DNA of 64,000 nt. It comes from Cohnella caldifontis. Lineage in GTDB: Bacteria > Bacillota > Bacilli > Paenibacillales > Paenibacillaceae. Location of the stretch: NCBI RefSeq assembly GCF_029360585.1, contig NZ_JAQZSJ010000001.1, positions 186,001 to 250,000 on the forward strand, in the 5' to 3' direction. Made by a program: the position numbers and the translations under genes. Positions 25,480 through 32,702 of the stretch are shown one piece after another (positions within the stretch are counted from its first letter, which is position 1; the number at the start of each line of letters is the position of its first letter). Below the pieces are notes generated by a model that saw nothing but the letters and a program-made list of their open reading frames with translations, was not told the DNA's origin and did not search any database.

Positions 25480-25509
25480 ATCATGACCGAACGGCGGGAT
25501 GCCTGTCAA
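25480..25509 (-). promoter_or_regulatory. putative mtrB promoter
   Basis: TTGACA (25504-25509), 18-bp spacer, CATGAT (25480-25485). It lies just downstream of the tRNA terminator and about 25 nt before the mtrB start, consistent with mtrB having its own transcript. Confidence 0.5.
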
Positions 25510-25548
25510 TCCGCGCCGCCCGTTCCGCTCCCGCTCCCCGGATAGAAA

Positions 25549-25577
25549 GAAGACGATCGCGGCATACGATCGTCTTC
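25549..25577 (-). terminator. terminator after tRNA-Pro
   Basis: A perfect 11-bp stem GAAGACGATCG/CGATCGTCTTC with a 7-nt loop and a short T-rich tail (TTTCTAT) on the minus strand. Confidence 0.7.
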
Positions 25578-25592
25578 GAGGGCGATATGTAA

Positions 25593-25669
25593 TGGTCGAG
25601 ACGACAGGATTTGAACCTGCAACCTCACCCACCCCAAGGGTGCGCGCTACCAGATTGCGCTACGTCTCG
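25593..25669 (-). tRNA. tRNA-Pro (anticodon GGG)
   Basis: 77-nt cloverleaf on the minus strand. The acceptor stem CGAGACG/CGTCTCG (7 bp) is followed by A and an encoded CCA. The D-arm has TAGCGC..GGTAGCGC. The anticodon stem is CACCC/GGGTG with loop TTGGGGT, giving GGG, and the T-arm contains GGTTCAAATCC. It occupies the space where mtrA/folE lies in B. subtilis. Confidence 0.95.
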
Positions 25670-25696
25670 TCGGGTCCGAAAAACGGGCACCGATTG

Positions 25697-25726
25697 AGTA
25701 TAGCACAGGCCATTCCTTCGGCGCAA
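25697..25726 (-). promoter_or_regulatory. tRNA-Pro promoter
   Basis: TTGCGC (25721-25726), 18-bp spacer, TATACT (25697-25702) with an extended TGC just before the -10. It lies 28 nt upstream of the tRNA. Confidence 0.6.
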
Positions 25727-25761
25727 CCCCTAAACCACCACAAAATCAAGCCGAAATTCCT

Positions 25762-26034
25762 TTATTTAATGCCTTCTTTCAGCGCCTTGCCCGGTTTGAA
25801 CGCGGGAATTTTCCCGGCCGGGATCTCGATTTCTTCGCCCGTCTGCGGATTGCGGCCTTTGCGGGCGGAACGCTCGCGCACTTCGAAATTGCCGAAGCCG
25901 ACGAGCTGTACTTTATCGCCGTTTTGCAGCGCTTCGGAAATGACGTCGAATACGGCGTCTACCGCCTGCGTCGCATCCTTCTTGGACAGATCGGTCAGCT
26001 CGGAAACTTTGGCAATCAGTTCGGTTTTGTTCAT
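25762..26034 (-). CDS. hup: HU family DNA-binding protein
   Basis: 90 aa, the histone-like HU. '[20 protein letters not shown]' is followed by '[20 protein letters not shown]' and the beta-arm '[20 protein letters not shown]', which inserts into the minor groove. GGAGG 8 nt upstream selects the ATG at 26034. Position between mtrB and spoIVA is conserved (hbs in B. subtilis). Confidence 0.97.
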   Translation of the reverse strand: MNKTELIAKVSELTDLSKKDATQAVDAVFDVISEALQNGDKVQLVGFGNFEVRERSARKGRNPQTGEEIEIPAGKIPAFKPGKALKEGIK

Positions 26035-26092
26035 GTCCTTCACCTCCCGGAACGGAACGTGGCTTAATATCTGTTTATCCGTTTCCAGAGAA

Positions 26093-26122
26093 ATTATACA
26101 CGCGCAAAACCCGAAGTTTCAA
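26093..26122 (-). promoter_or_regulatory. hup promoter
   Basis: TTGAAA (26117-26122), 18-bp spacer, TATAAT (26093-26098) on the minus strand, in the gap between the ABC permease stop and hup. Confidence 0.7.
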
Positions 26123-26136
26123 GCGTGGCGCGAGAT

Positions 26137-27123
26137 TCACGTCTTTTTGCGGCTCATGTGGATGAACGTGACGGCCAGCGCGAGCACCAAGACGGCCCCT
26201 TTGATGATGTCGTTCGTGTAATATTGCACGTTCATCATCGTGAGTCCGTTGACCAGCACGCCCATGAGAACCGCCCCGAAAAAGGTGCCGACGATATTCG
26301 GACGCCCGGCCGCGAACACGGAATAACCGACGAAAACGGCCGCGACGGAGTCCATCAGGTACGGCGCGCCCGCGTCGATTTGCCCGGAGCCGATCCGCGC
26401 CGCGAACAGCATGCCGCCGATGGCGGCCAGCACGCCCGACGCGATGTAGGCGGCCACGCGGACCCGTTTGACGCGAAGGCCCGACAGGCGCGCGGCTTCC
26501 TCGTTGCCGCCGGTCATGATCATTTGGCGTCCCCATCGGGTGTATTTGAAAAAGACGTGGGCGCAAACGACCGCGACGATCATCAGAATGACGGGAAAAG
26601 GCACGCCCAGCAGTTTGCCTTGGCCGATCCAGAGGAACGATTTGAGCATTTCCCCGGGCGCCGTCGTGCCGTCTTGCAGCGGCATGTGGTTGTAGACGGA
26701 ATATCCCTTCGTATATGTCTTATGAATGCCATTGACGATATACATGACCGCCAGCGTGGCCAGCAAGTCGGGGATGCGGATTTTCACGATCAGGAAGGCG
26801 TTGAGCAAGCCGACGGCGGCCCCGATCAGCAACGGCACGATCAGGACGACGATCAGCGGCATCTGGTACCAGACCATGAGGGCGGCGGTCACGACCGTGG
26901 ACAGCGACATCGTCGCCCCGACCGACAGGTCGAAGCCGTCCACCATGAGCGAGATCGTCACGCCGATGGCGACGAAGGTCACGATCGAGATGGAGCGCAA
27001 GATATCGGTCAAATTGCTGTACGTGAAGAAATGCTCGTTGTACAGCGAGAAAAACAGCACCACGAGGGCGATGAAGGCCAAGGCGCCGAACTGGAACGTG
27101 TAATGCAGGATTCGGTTTTTCAC
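26137..27123 (-). CDS. sugar ABC transporter permease (RbsC/BPD_transp_2 family)
   Basis: 328 aa with about 8-10 hydrophobic segments. 'GFDLSVGATMSLS' and 'RWGRQMIMTGGNEEAARLSG' (the EAA-like loop contacting the ATPase) are typical of ribose/galactose-type permeases. The GTG start overlaps the ATPase stop (GTGA). Together with the two upstream genes it forms a complete importer; the sugar is unknown. No regulator, kinase or catabolic gene is adjacent. Confidence 0.92.
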   Translation of the reverse strand: MKNRILHYTFQFGALAFIALVVLFFSLYNEHFFTYSNLTDILRSISIVTFVAIGVTISLMVDGFDLSVGATMSLSTVVTAALMVWYQMPLIVVLIVPLLIGAAVGLLNAFLIVKIRIPDLLATLAVMYIVNGIHKTYTKGYSVYNHMPLQDGTTAPGEMLKSFLWIGQGKLLGVPFPVILMIVAVVCAHVFFKYTRWGRQMIMTGGNEEAARLSGLRVKRVRVAAYIASGVLAAIGGMLFAARIGSGQIDAGAPYLMDSVAAVFVGYSVFAAGRPNIVGTFFGAVLMGVLVNGLTMMNVQYYTNDIIKGAVLVLALAVTFIHMSRKKT

Positions 27124-28643
27124 GACGGTTCCTCTCTCCCCGCACTGGCATAGTAAAGCAGGTCTTCCTGCGTGGCTTCCCCGCGTTTGAATTGTTTGAC
27201 GATCCGGCCGTCGCACATGACGAGAATCCGGTCGGCGAGCCCGAGCGCTTCCGCGAACTCGCACGTCAGGTACACGACGGCTTTTCCCTGCTGGGCCAAC
27301 TGCCCGATGATCCGGAAAATGTCGCTTTTGGCGCCGATGTCGACGCCTTTGGTCGGTTCGTCGAACAGGAACACTTTCGCGTCCGTGGCCGTCCATTTGC
27401 CGATCGCGACCTTCTGCTGGTTTCCTCCGCTAAGATAGGCGGTCAGTTGGCCAAGGCCCGCCGTCTTGATGCCCAGGGAGGTTACCGTATCGTTGCCGTG
27501 CCTTCGTTCCGCCGCGCCCGACAGAAAGCCCGAGCGGCTGATCGTTCTTAGGATCGGCAAGCTGAGGTTATGCAGCACCGACTCGCGGACCAGGATGCCC
27601 TCCTTGCGGCGCTCCTCCGGCACCAAAGCGATGCCCGACGCGATCGCGCCGGCGGGCGAACCCAAGTCGGCTTGCCTCCCGGCGACCGTCACGGTGCCGC
27701 GTTCCGCCGGATCGGCCCCGAACATCAGCCGCGACAGCTCCGTCTTGCCCGCGCCGACCAGCCCGACGACGGCCGCGATTTCTCCCGCCCGGACGTCGAA
27801 GTCCACGCCCCGGACCTTCGTGCCGGCGGCCAGGCCGCGAACGGACAACAGCGTATCGCCGATCGGGGCTTCCATTTTCGGGTATTCTTCCTCGAAGCTG
27901 CGGCCCAGCATGGCGCGCACGACTTCCAGCATGTCCGTCTCCCCGCGGCTCTTCGTCCATACCCGCTGCCCGTCCCGCATGACCGTGATTTCGCCCGAGA
28001 CGCGGAACACTTCGGGAAGCCGGTGCGAAATGAAGACGACGCCGATACCGTCACGCTTCAGCCCCTCCATGATGCGGAACAGCGTCTCCGCTTCCTCGAG
28101 GCTGAGCGGCGCCGTCGGCTCGTCCAGGATGACGAACTTCGCTTTCTCCGCCAGCAGCCGGGCGATCAGCACGAGCTGCTTCTCGGACAAAGTCAAATCG
28201 CGGACCCGCCGGCGCGTGGACAGTGGAAGCCCGATCCGCTCCAGCACGCGCGCGGCTTCCTCATGAAGCGCGCCCCAGCGGATCCACCGATCGCCCGAAG
28301 GCGAGGCCAGCTTGTCCAGCATGATATTCTCGCCTACGGTCAAATGCGGCACGAGCGACGTGTCCACTTCCTGGTACACGCAGTGGATGCCCGCGCGTTT
28401 GGCGTCCGCCGGCGATCGCAGGACGATCGGCTTCCCGTCGATTTCCAGCGTCCCTTCGTCGGTTTCGTACGCGCCCGACAATATTTTCATCAGCGTGCTC
28501 TTGCCCGCTCCGTTCGCGCCCAGCAACGCGTGAACCTCGCCGCCGCGCAAGGTGAAATCGACGCCTTTCAGCGCCGGCACGCCCGCGAACGACTTGGCGA
28601 TTCCGCGCATGCGAAGCACGCTTGCGCTTCCGTCCGGTTTCAT
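27120..28643 (-). CDS. sugar ABC transporter ATP-binding protein (two-domain, RbsA/MglA type)
   Basis: 507 aa with two fused nucleotide-binding domains. The N-domain has Walker A 'GANGAGKST', signature 'LTLSEKQL' and Walker B 'FVILDEPTA'. The C-domain has a degenerate Walker A 'GLVGAGKTE', signature 'LSGGNQQK' and Walker B 'VFLFDEPT'. This asymmetry is normal in carbohydrate-uptake transporter-2 ATPases. It is downstream of the binding protein, with a hairpin between them. Confidence 0.95.
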   Translation of the reverse strand: MKPDGSASVLRMRGIAKSFAGVPALKGVDFTLRGGEVHALLGANGAGKSTLMKILSGAYETDEGTLEIDGKPIVLRSPADAKRAGIHCVYQEVDTSLVPHLTVGENIMLDKLASPSGDRWIRWGALHEEAARVLERIGLPLSTRRRVRDLTLSEKQLVLIARLLAEKAKFVILDEPTAPLSLEEAETLFRIMEGLKRDGIGVVFISHRLPEVFRVSGEITVMRDGQRVWTKSRGETDMLEVVRAMLGRSFEEEYPKMEAPIGDTLLSVRGLAAGTKVRGVDFDVRAGEIAAVVGLVGAGKTELSRLMFGADPAERGTVTVAGRQADLGSPAGAIASGIALVPEERRKEGILVRESVLHNLSLPILRTISRSGFLSGAAERRHGNDTVTSLGIKTAGLGQLTAYLSGGNQQKVAIGKWTATDAKVFLFDEPTKGVDIGAKSDIFRIIGQLAQQGKAVVYLTCEFAEALGLADRILVMCDGRIVKQFKRGEATQEDLLYYASAGREEPS

Positions 28644-28675
28644 CTGAACCTCACTCCCTCCTCATAGAGTAACAG

Positions 28676-28702
28676 AAAACGGCGCGGTTGTTTACCGCGC
28701 CG
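28676..28702 (-). terminator. hairpin between binding protein and ATPase genes
   Basis: CGGCGCGG/CCGCGCCG stem with 7-nt loop (28680-28687 with 28695-28702), then TTTTC. Placed inside the operon it could act as a partial terminator or mRNA stabiliser, giving more binding protein than membrane parts. Confidence 0.55.
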
Positions 28703-28722
28703 CGCCGTTTTTTTCGCCGCCG

Positions 28723-29874
28723 TTATTTGCCAACGGACGCCTCGAGTGCTTTCAGGTAATCCGTGTTGCCGGCGTCGCTCTGACCCCAGCCCGGCACGTA
28801 TTGCGCCAGGTCGGCCGTCGTGACGGCTTTATCTTTCGGCAGCATGTCGCGTTGCACGAAGATCGGCTCCAGCTCCACCGTCGCTTCCGTTTGGTCGCCG
28901 TGCAGCTTTTGGTAGAGGTAGCGGACCTGGACGGTGCCGATCGAGGAAGGATCGACCGCGGCGGAAGCGACCCACGGGCTGGTCGGATCCTGGATCATTT
29001 TCAGGTCTTCGTCGCTGAGGTCGATGCCGTAAATCTTGATTTCGTCGCGTCCGGCCTGCTTGATCGCGTTGGCCGCGCCTTTCGCGAACTCGTCCCATGC
29101 CGCGAAGACGGCCGAGATGTCGCCTTTGTTCGGATATTGCTTCAGAACGGCTTCCATCCGGTTCTGGGTGTCGAGCTGCGGGTTGCTGGCATCGCCGAAC
29201 GCCGCGATTTCCTTGAGGTCCGGATATTTCTCCTGGAATTTCTTATAGGAAATCTGACGGCTTTCCATCGGAGGGAACCCGGCCACCCATACTTTGACGA
29301 TATTGCCTTTGCCCCCGGTGTCTTTCGCCAATTGCTCCAGCGTCATTTCCGCCAGCTTCTGGTCGTTCTGCGCCAGGTTCGTCACGCCTTGGACGCCGTT
29401 CAGGGCCGAGTCGAACGCCACGACCGGGATTTTCGCTTCCAGCGCTTTGTTCACGCCGGCCGTCAGCGCGCCGGGATCGCCGTGGTCCAGCAGGATCCCG
29501 TCGAAATGCTGGTTGACCGCGGAATCCAGGTTCGCAGCCATTTTCGCCAGGTCGTTATCGGCAGTCATGACGGTCACTTCCCCGCCGTATTTGGCGACTT
29601 GCTTTTTCACGCCGTCCACGTACTGGGCGGAGAACGTACCCGTGTTCAAACGCATGATCAGGGCGATCTTTTTGCCTTTCAGCGCATCGACTTCCGGCGT
29701 GCCGACCAACGCCTGTATTTCGGCGGGCAGTTCGGACGCCGCCGCGGAAGGGCTCGCGGGCCCTGCGGATGGCGAGCTGACGGTCTTTTCGCTGTTTTTG
29801 CCGCACGCCGAAAGCGCCAGCGCGAACGCCAGGATCAGCGAGAGCCATACGGCCGTTTGTTTCGTCTTTTTCAT
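28723..29874 (-). CDS. sugar ABC transporter substrate-binding lipoprotein
   Basis: 383 aa with a signal peptide and lipobox 'ALALSAC' (Cys about residue 24), a Ser/Pro/Ala-rich linker to about residue 50, then a periplasmic-binding type 1 domain. 'ALIMRLNTGTFSAQYVDGVK', 'DGILLDHGDPGALTAGV' and 'SAVFAAWDEFAKGAANAI' match the RbsB-like family. The ligand is probably a monosaccharide. First gene of the transporter operon. Confidence 0.93.
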   Translation of the reverse strand: MKKTKQTAVWLSLILAFALALSACGKNSEKTVSSPSAGPASPSAAASELPAEIQALVGTPEVDALKGKKIALIMRLNTGTFSAQYVDGVKKQVAKYGGEVTVMTADNDLAKMAANLDSAVNQHFDGILLDHGDPGALTAGVNKALEAKIPVVAFDSALNGVQGVTNLAQNDQKLAEMTLEQLAKDTGGKGNIVKVWVAGFPPMESRQISYKKFQEKYPDLKEIAAFGDASNPQLDTQNRMEAVLKQYPNKGDISAVFAAWDEFAKGAANAIKQAGRDEIKIYGIDLSDEDLKMIQDPTSPWVASAAVDPSSIGTVQVRYLYQKLHGDQTEATVELEPIFVQRDMLPKDKAVTTADLAQYVPGWGQSDAGNTDYLKALEASVGK

Positions 29875-29923
29875 CTTTGTTTCTTCCTCCCCACAAACTT
29901 GTCCCTACCAAAACTAGATTTAC

Positions 29924-29951
29924 ATTATCACGTTAAATCCGAGTGCGTCAA
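29924..29951 (-). promoter_or_regulatory. promoter of the sugar ABC operon
   Basis: TTGACG (29946-29951), 16-bp spacer, GATAAT (29924-29929) on the minus strand, about 50 nt before the lipoprotein start. Confidence 0.6.
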
Positions 29952-30039
29952 TCGGGTTTATGAAAAAATTTGTCGAATCTTCGGTAGAATGTCCTTTGCT
30001 TAATTGGTGCGTAGGTCGGGGCTTGGTGCGTTGTTAGGA

Positions 30040-30130
30040 GGCGTTGGTTCGTGGCGTTGGTTCGTGGCGTTGGTTCGTGGCGTTGGTTCGTGGCGTCGGT
30101 TCGTGGCGTCGGTTCGTGGCGTTGGTTGGT
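30040..30130. repeat. 13-bp minisatellite, seven copies
   Basis: GGCGTTGGTTCGT-type units begin at 30040, 30053, 30066, 30079, 30092, 30105 and 30118, some with GTC instead of GTT. They lie inside a G/T-rich tract (about 30004-30170) that is strongly strand-asymmetric. No convincing gene overlaps it. Confidence 0.93.
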
Positions 30131-30219
30131 TGGCCGGGTGCGTGGGTTGGGGGCGTCGGTCCGTACGGCTGCTCGCCCCCTCGTTCCCGGGTATGCGTTC
30201 CCCATCTTTGGAGGATGAG

Positions 30220-30406
30220 TCTAACGGACAGGAATGCCCCTATTTCGCGACGAATCGCTCCCTATTAGATCTAACGGACATACAGGACCTTATTTGCCCC
30301 AAAATCACCGCCGAAATAACGATTATTGCCAAATAAGTGCATCCGTGTCCGTTAGAAATTCAAAATGACGATTCTCCCATCCATAACGTCCTGTGTGTCC
30401 GTTACA
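30220..30406. repeat. two direct and two inverted copies of a 50-bp repeat
   Basis: CTAACGGACA occurs at 30221 and 30271 (exactly 50 bp apart). Its complement TGTCCGTTA(G/C) occurs at 30346 and 30396 (again 50 bp apart). The units share a further ACAGGAC-TTATTTG core. The array is therefore a large imperfect palindrome. Its period matches that of the arrays at 4.2-6.1 kb. Confidence 0.85.
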
Positions 30407-30504
30407 ACTTTCGCCAAACGATAGAATTCCCGCAGCGGGAACCTGCTTCGCCGGCGAATGGGGAGAGCGACGGCAGTTTCTCTCCCTGAAGGCCCGATCC
30501 CCGG

Positions 30505-30890
30505 TGTCTCCCTTCCTTCCTTCTTTCCGTTCTTCCGTCGTTCCGTCCTCCTGTCAGTCGTCATTCCTTCCTTCAGGCCCTTCCATCCTCCCGTCCGCCG
30601 TCAATCCTTCCTTCCGCCCTTCCGTCGTTCCGTCCTCCCGTCTGCCGTCATTCCTTCCTTCCGCCCTTCCGTCCTTCCATCCTCCCGTCTGCCGGTCATC
30701 CCTGCTTTCCGTCCTTCCGTCGTTCCGTCCTCCCGCCTGCCGTCATCCCTTCCTTCCGCCCTTCCATCCTTCCGAATGCCGTCATCCGTTCCTTCCGCCC
30801 TTCCATCCTCCCGTCTGCCGTCCTCACACCTGCCGTCCTCACACCTCCCGTCCTCCCGTCCTCCCTTTCTCCCTTCCCAAGCGCGCCTCC
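30505..30890. repeat. polypyrimidine tract of degenerate CTTCC/CCGTC repeats
   Basis: About 385 bp in which the plus strand is overwhelmingly C and T, with recurring blocks such as CATTCCTTCCTTCCGCCC and TCCTCCCGTCTGCCGTC. Lengths between blocks vary, so it is a degenerate tandem repeat. It lies just downstream of the spoIVA terminator. Open frames through it are low-complexity by-products. Confidence 0.85.
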
Positions 30891-30911
30891 TAGCGTAAAA
30901 ACAGCCCAAAG

Positions 30912-30939
30912 AAAAAACACCCTTCGCGAAAAAGGGTGT
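30912..30939 (-). terminator. spoIVA terminator
   Basis: ACACCCTT/AAGGGTGT stem with 7-nt loop, then TTTTTTC on the minus strand, 9 nt after the spoIVA stop. Confidence 0.9.
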
Positions 30940-30947
30940 CTTCCGGT

Positions 30948-32426
30948 TTAGAGGATGATCGCGATCAGTCCGCCCGAGCCTTCGTTGATGATGCGGCCCA
31001 GCGTTTCCTGCAGTTTGTACCGCGCGTTGTCCGGCATCATCGCGATTTTGCCTTGGATGCCTTCGCGCACGATGGAGTGCAGCGAGCGGCCGAAAATATC
31101 CGATTCCCAAATCTTGATCGGATCCTTCTCGAAATCCTGCATCAAATAGCGGACGAGCTCCTCGCTCTGCTTCTCGGTGCCGATGATCGGCGCGAATTCG
31201 GATTCCACGTCCACCCGGATCATATGGATCGAAGGAGCGGTCGCCTTGAGGCGGACGCCGAACCGGGAACCTTGACGGATCAGCTCCGGCTCGTCGAGCA
31301 CCATTTCCTTGAGCGTCGGGGCGGCGATGCCGTAGCCGGTCGTTTTCACCATCTCGAGCGCTTCCGCGAAGCGGTCGTATTCGCGTTTGGCATGGGCGAA
31401 CTCCTGCATCAGCTGCAGCAGGTGATCCTTGCCGCGGATCTCGGTGCCGACGACCTCCATCAGGATGCGGTCGTAAAGTTCGTCGGGCGCATACAAGTCG
31501 ATTTCGGCGACGCCCTGGCCCATGTTCATGCCGCTGAGGCCGGCGCGGGCGACGAAATCGTATTCCATGAACTGCGCCACGACGCGGTCGACGTCGCGCA
31601 GCCGGCGGATATCCTTCACCGTCTCCCGGACGGAATTTTCGTAGCTCGAGCGCAGCCAGTGGCCTTCGTTCAGCACCATGACCCAGCTCGGGAGATTGAC
31701 GTTGACTTCGTGCACCGGGAATTCGTAGAGCACTTCCCGCAGCACGCCCATCACTTCGTCTTCGCCCATCGTCGCCGCGGAGAGGGTCATCACCGGAATG
31801 TCGTATTTGGCGGCCAGCTCGCCGCGAAGCGATTGCGCTTCTTCGCTGCGGGGCCGGGTGGAGTTGATGATCAGCACGAAAGGCTTGCCGACTTCCTTGA
31901 GCTCGTTCACGACGCGCTCTTCGGCTTCGACGTACGCGCTTCGCGGGATTTCCGCGATCGTGCCGTCGGTCGTGACGACCACGCCCAGGGTGGAGTGCTC
32001 CTGGATGACTTTGCGGGTCCCGATCTCTGCCGCTTCCTGGAACGGGATCGGCTCCTCGAACCACGGGGTCGAAATCATCCGGGGACCGCTTTCGTCCTCG
32101 AAGCCTTTGGCGCCTTCTACGGTATAACCGACGCAGTCCACGAGCCGGACGTTGACTTCGAGTCCTTCGGCCACCCGGATCTGCACCGCGTTGTTCGGCA
32201 CGAACTTGGGTTCGGTCGTCATGATCGTGCGCCCTGCCGCGCTCTGCGGCAATTCGTCCACGGCCCTGACGCGGTCGGCCTCGTGCGTGATGTTGGGCAG
32301 CACGACGGTCTCCATGAAGCGTTTGATGAAGGTCGATTTGCCCGTCCGTACGGCGCCGACGACCCCGAGGTAGATGTCGCCGCCGGTCCGCTCGGCGATA
32401 TCTTTGAAAATGTCCACTTTTTCCAC
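30948..32426 (-). CDS. spoIVA: stage IV sporulation protein A (spore coat morphogenetic ATPase)
   Basis: 492 aa that is almost family-perfect at the N-terminus: 'VDIFKDIAERTGGDIYLG', Walker A 'GAVRTGKSTFIKRF'. SpoIVA hydrolyses ATP and polymerises on the forespore surface as the base of the coat. The GTG at 32426 with GGAGG upstream gives the standard start (M)EKVDIF. It is expressed in the mother cell; a sigma-E promoter is seen upstream. The C-terminus ends 'GSGGLIAIIL', matching the family. Confidence 0.98.
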   Translation of the reverse strand: MEKVDIFKDIAERTGGDIYLGVVGAVRTGKSTFIKRFMETVVLPNITHEADRVRAVDELPQSAAGRTIMTTEPKFVPNNAVQIRVAEGLEVNVRLVDCVGYTVEGAKGFEDESGPRMISTPWFEEPIPFQEAAEIGTRKVIQEHSTLGVVVTTDGTIAEIPRSAYVEAEERVVNELKEVGKPFVLIINSTRPRSEEAQSLRGELAAKYDIPVMTLSAATMGEDEVMGVLREVLYEFPVHEVNVNLPSWVMVLNEGHWLRSSYENSVRETVKDIRRLRDVDRVVAQFMEYDFVARAGLSGMNMGQGVAEIDLYAPDELYDRILMEVVGTEIRGKDHLLQLMQEFAHAKREYDRFAEALEMVKTTGYGIAAPTLKEMVLDEPELIRQGSRFGVRLKATAPSIHMIRVDVESEFAPIIGTEKQSEELVRYLMQDFEKDPIKIWESDIFGRSLHSIVREGIQGKIAMMPDNARYKLQETLGRIINEGSGGLIAIIL

Positions 32427-32509
32427 TTGAGATTCCCCTCCCATCGTAATCGCGAAACCACGCGTGCCGCCAGCGCGACGGAACTCGTACACGAAATTGG
32501 ACTGGTAAC

Positions 32510-32538
32510 ATTGTATGAGCGCGCGGCCCGATTATGAC
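32510..32538 (-). promoter_or_regulatory. sigma-E promoter of spoIVA
   Basis: GTCATAAT (32531-32538), 13-bp spacer, CATACAAT (32510-32517) on the minus strand. This matches the B. subtilis sigma-E consensus in both boxes. spoIVA is a known sigma-E gene. The leader would be about 75 nt. Confidence 0.85.
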
Positions 32539-32664
32539 CCCTCCGCCCAAAATGTTTCCCATGCCGACGTACGCCCGCCGGCGCTCCTGTTGGATTTCCT
32601 CAAAAATCATATGAGAGGGTACAAGATTCTATGTCAGACCCGCTTCCGAAATCGCGAAGAATAG

Positions 32665-32702
32665 AAAAAAAACGGACGCCGGTTACGAAACCGGACGTCC
32701 GT
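32665..32702 (-). terminator. terminator of the marR-MFS operon
   Basis: A long ACGGACG(T)CCGGTT/AACCGG-CGTCCGT stem is followed by eight T residues on the minus strand. Its first arm is made of the last codons of the MFS gene. Confidence 0.88.

Noticed and set aside
25549-25577. Second RNA gene after tRNA-Pro
   Set aside because: The perfect stem is best explained as the tRNA terminator.
30040-30130. Iteron-type replication origin
   Set aside because: No replication initiator gene, AT-rich unwinding region or plasmid genes; the surroundings are core chromosome.
29948-30205. Repeat protein (13-residue unit) encoded by the minisatellite
   Set aside because: No Shine-Dalgarno, and a repeat of 13 bp gives a 13-residue repeat in any open frame; the flanks are non-coding.
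30393-30893. Ser/Pro/Phe-rich repeat protein encoded in the polypyrimidine tract
   Set aside because: All frames are open because C/T-rich DNA lacks stop codons. No ribosome binding site or promoter is seen, and the block lengths break frame.
30601-32610. A 669-codon minus-strand frame over spoIVA and the polypyrimidine tract
   Set aside because: It is out of frame with SpoIVA, and its end is low-complexity E/G/R/D sequence from the purine-rich strand.
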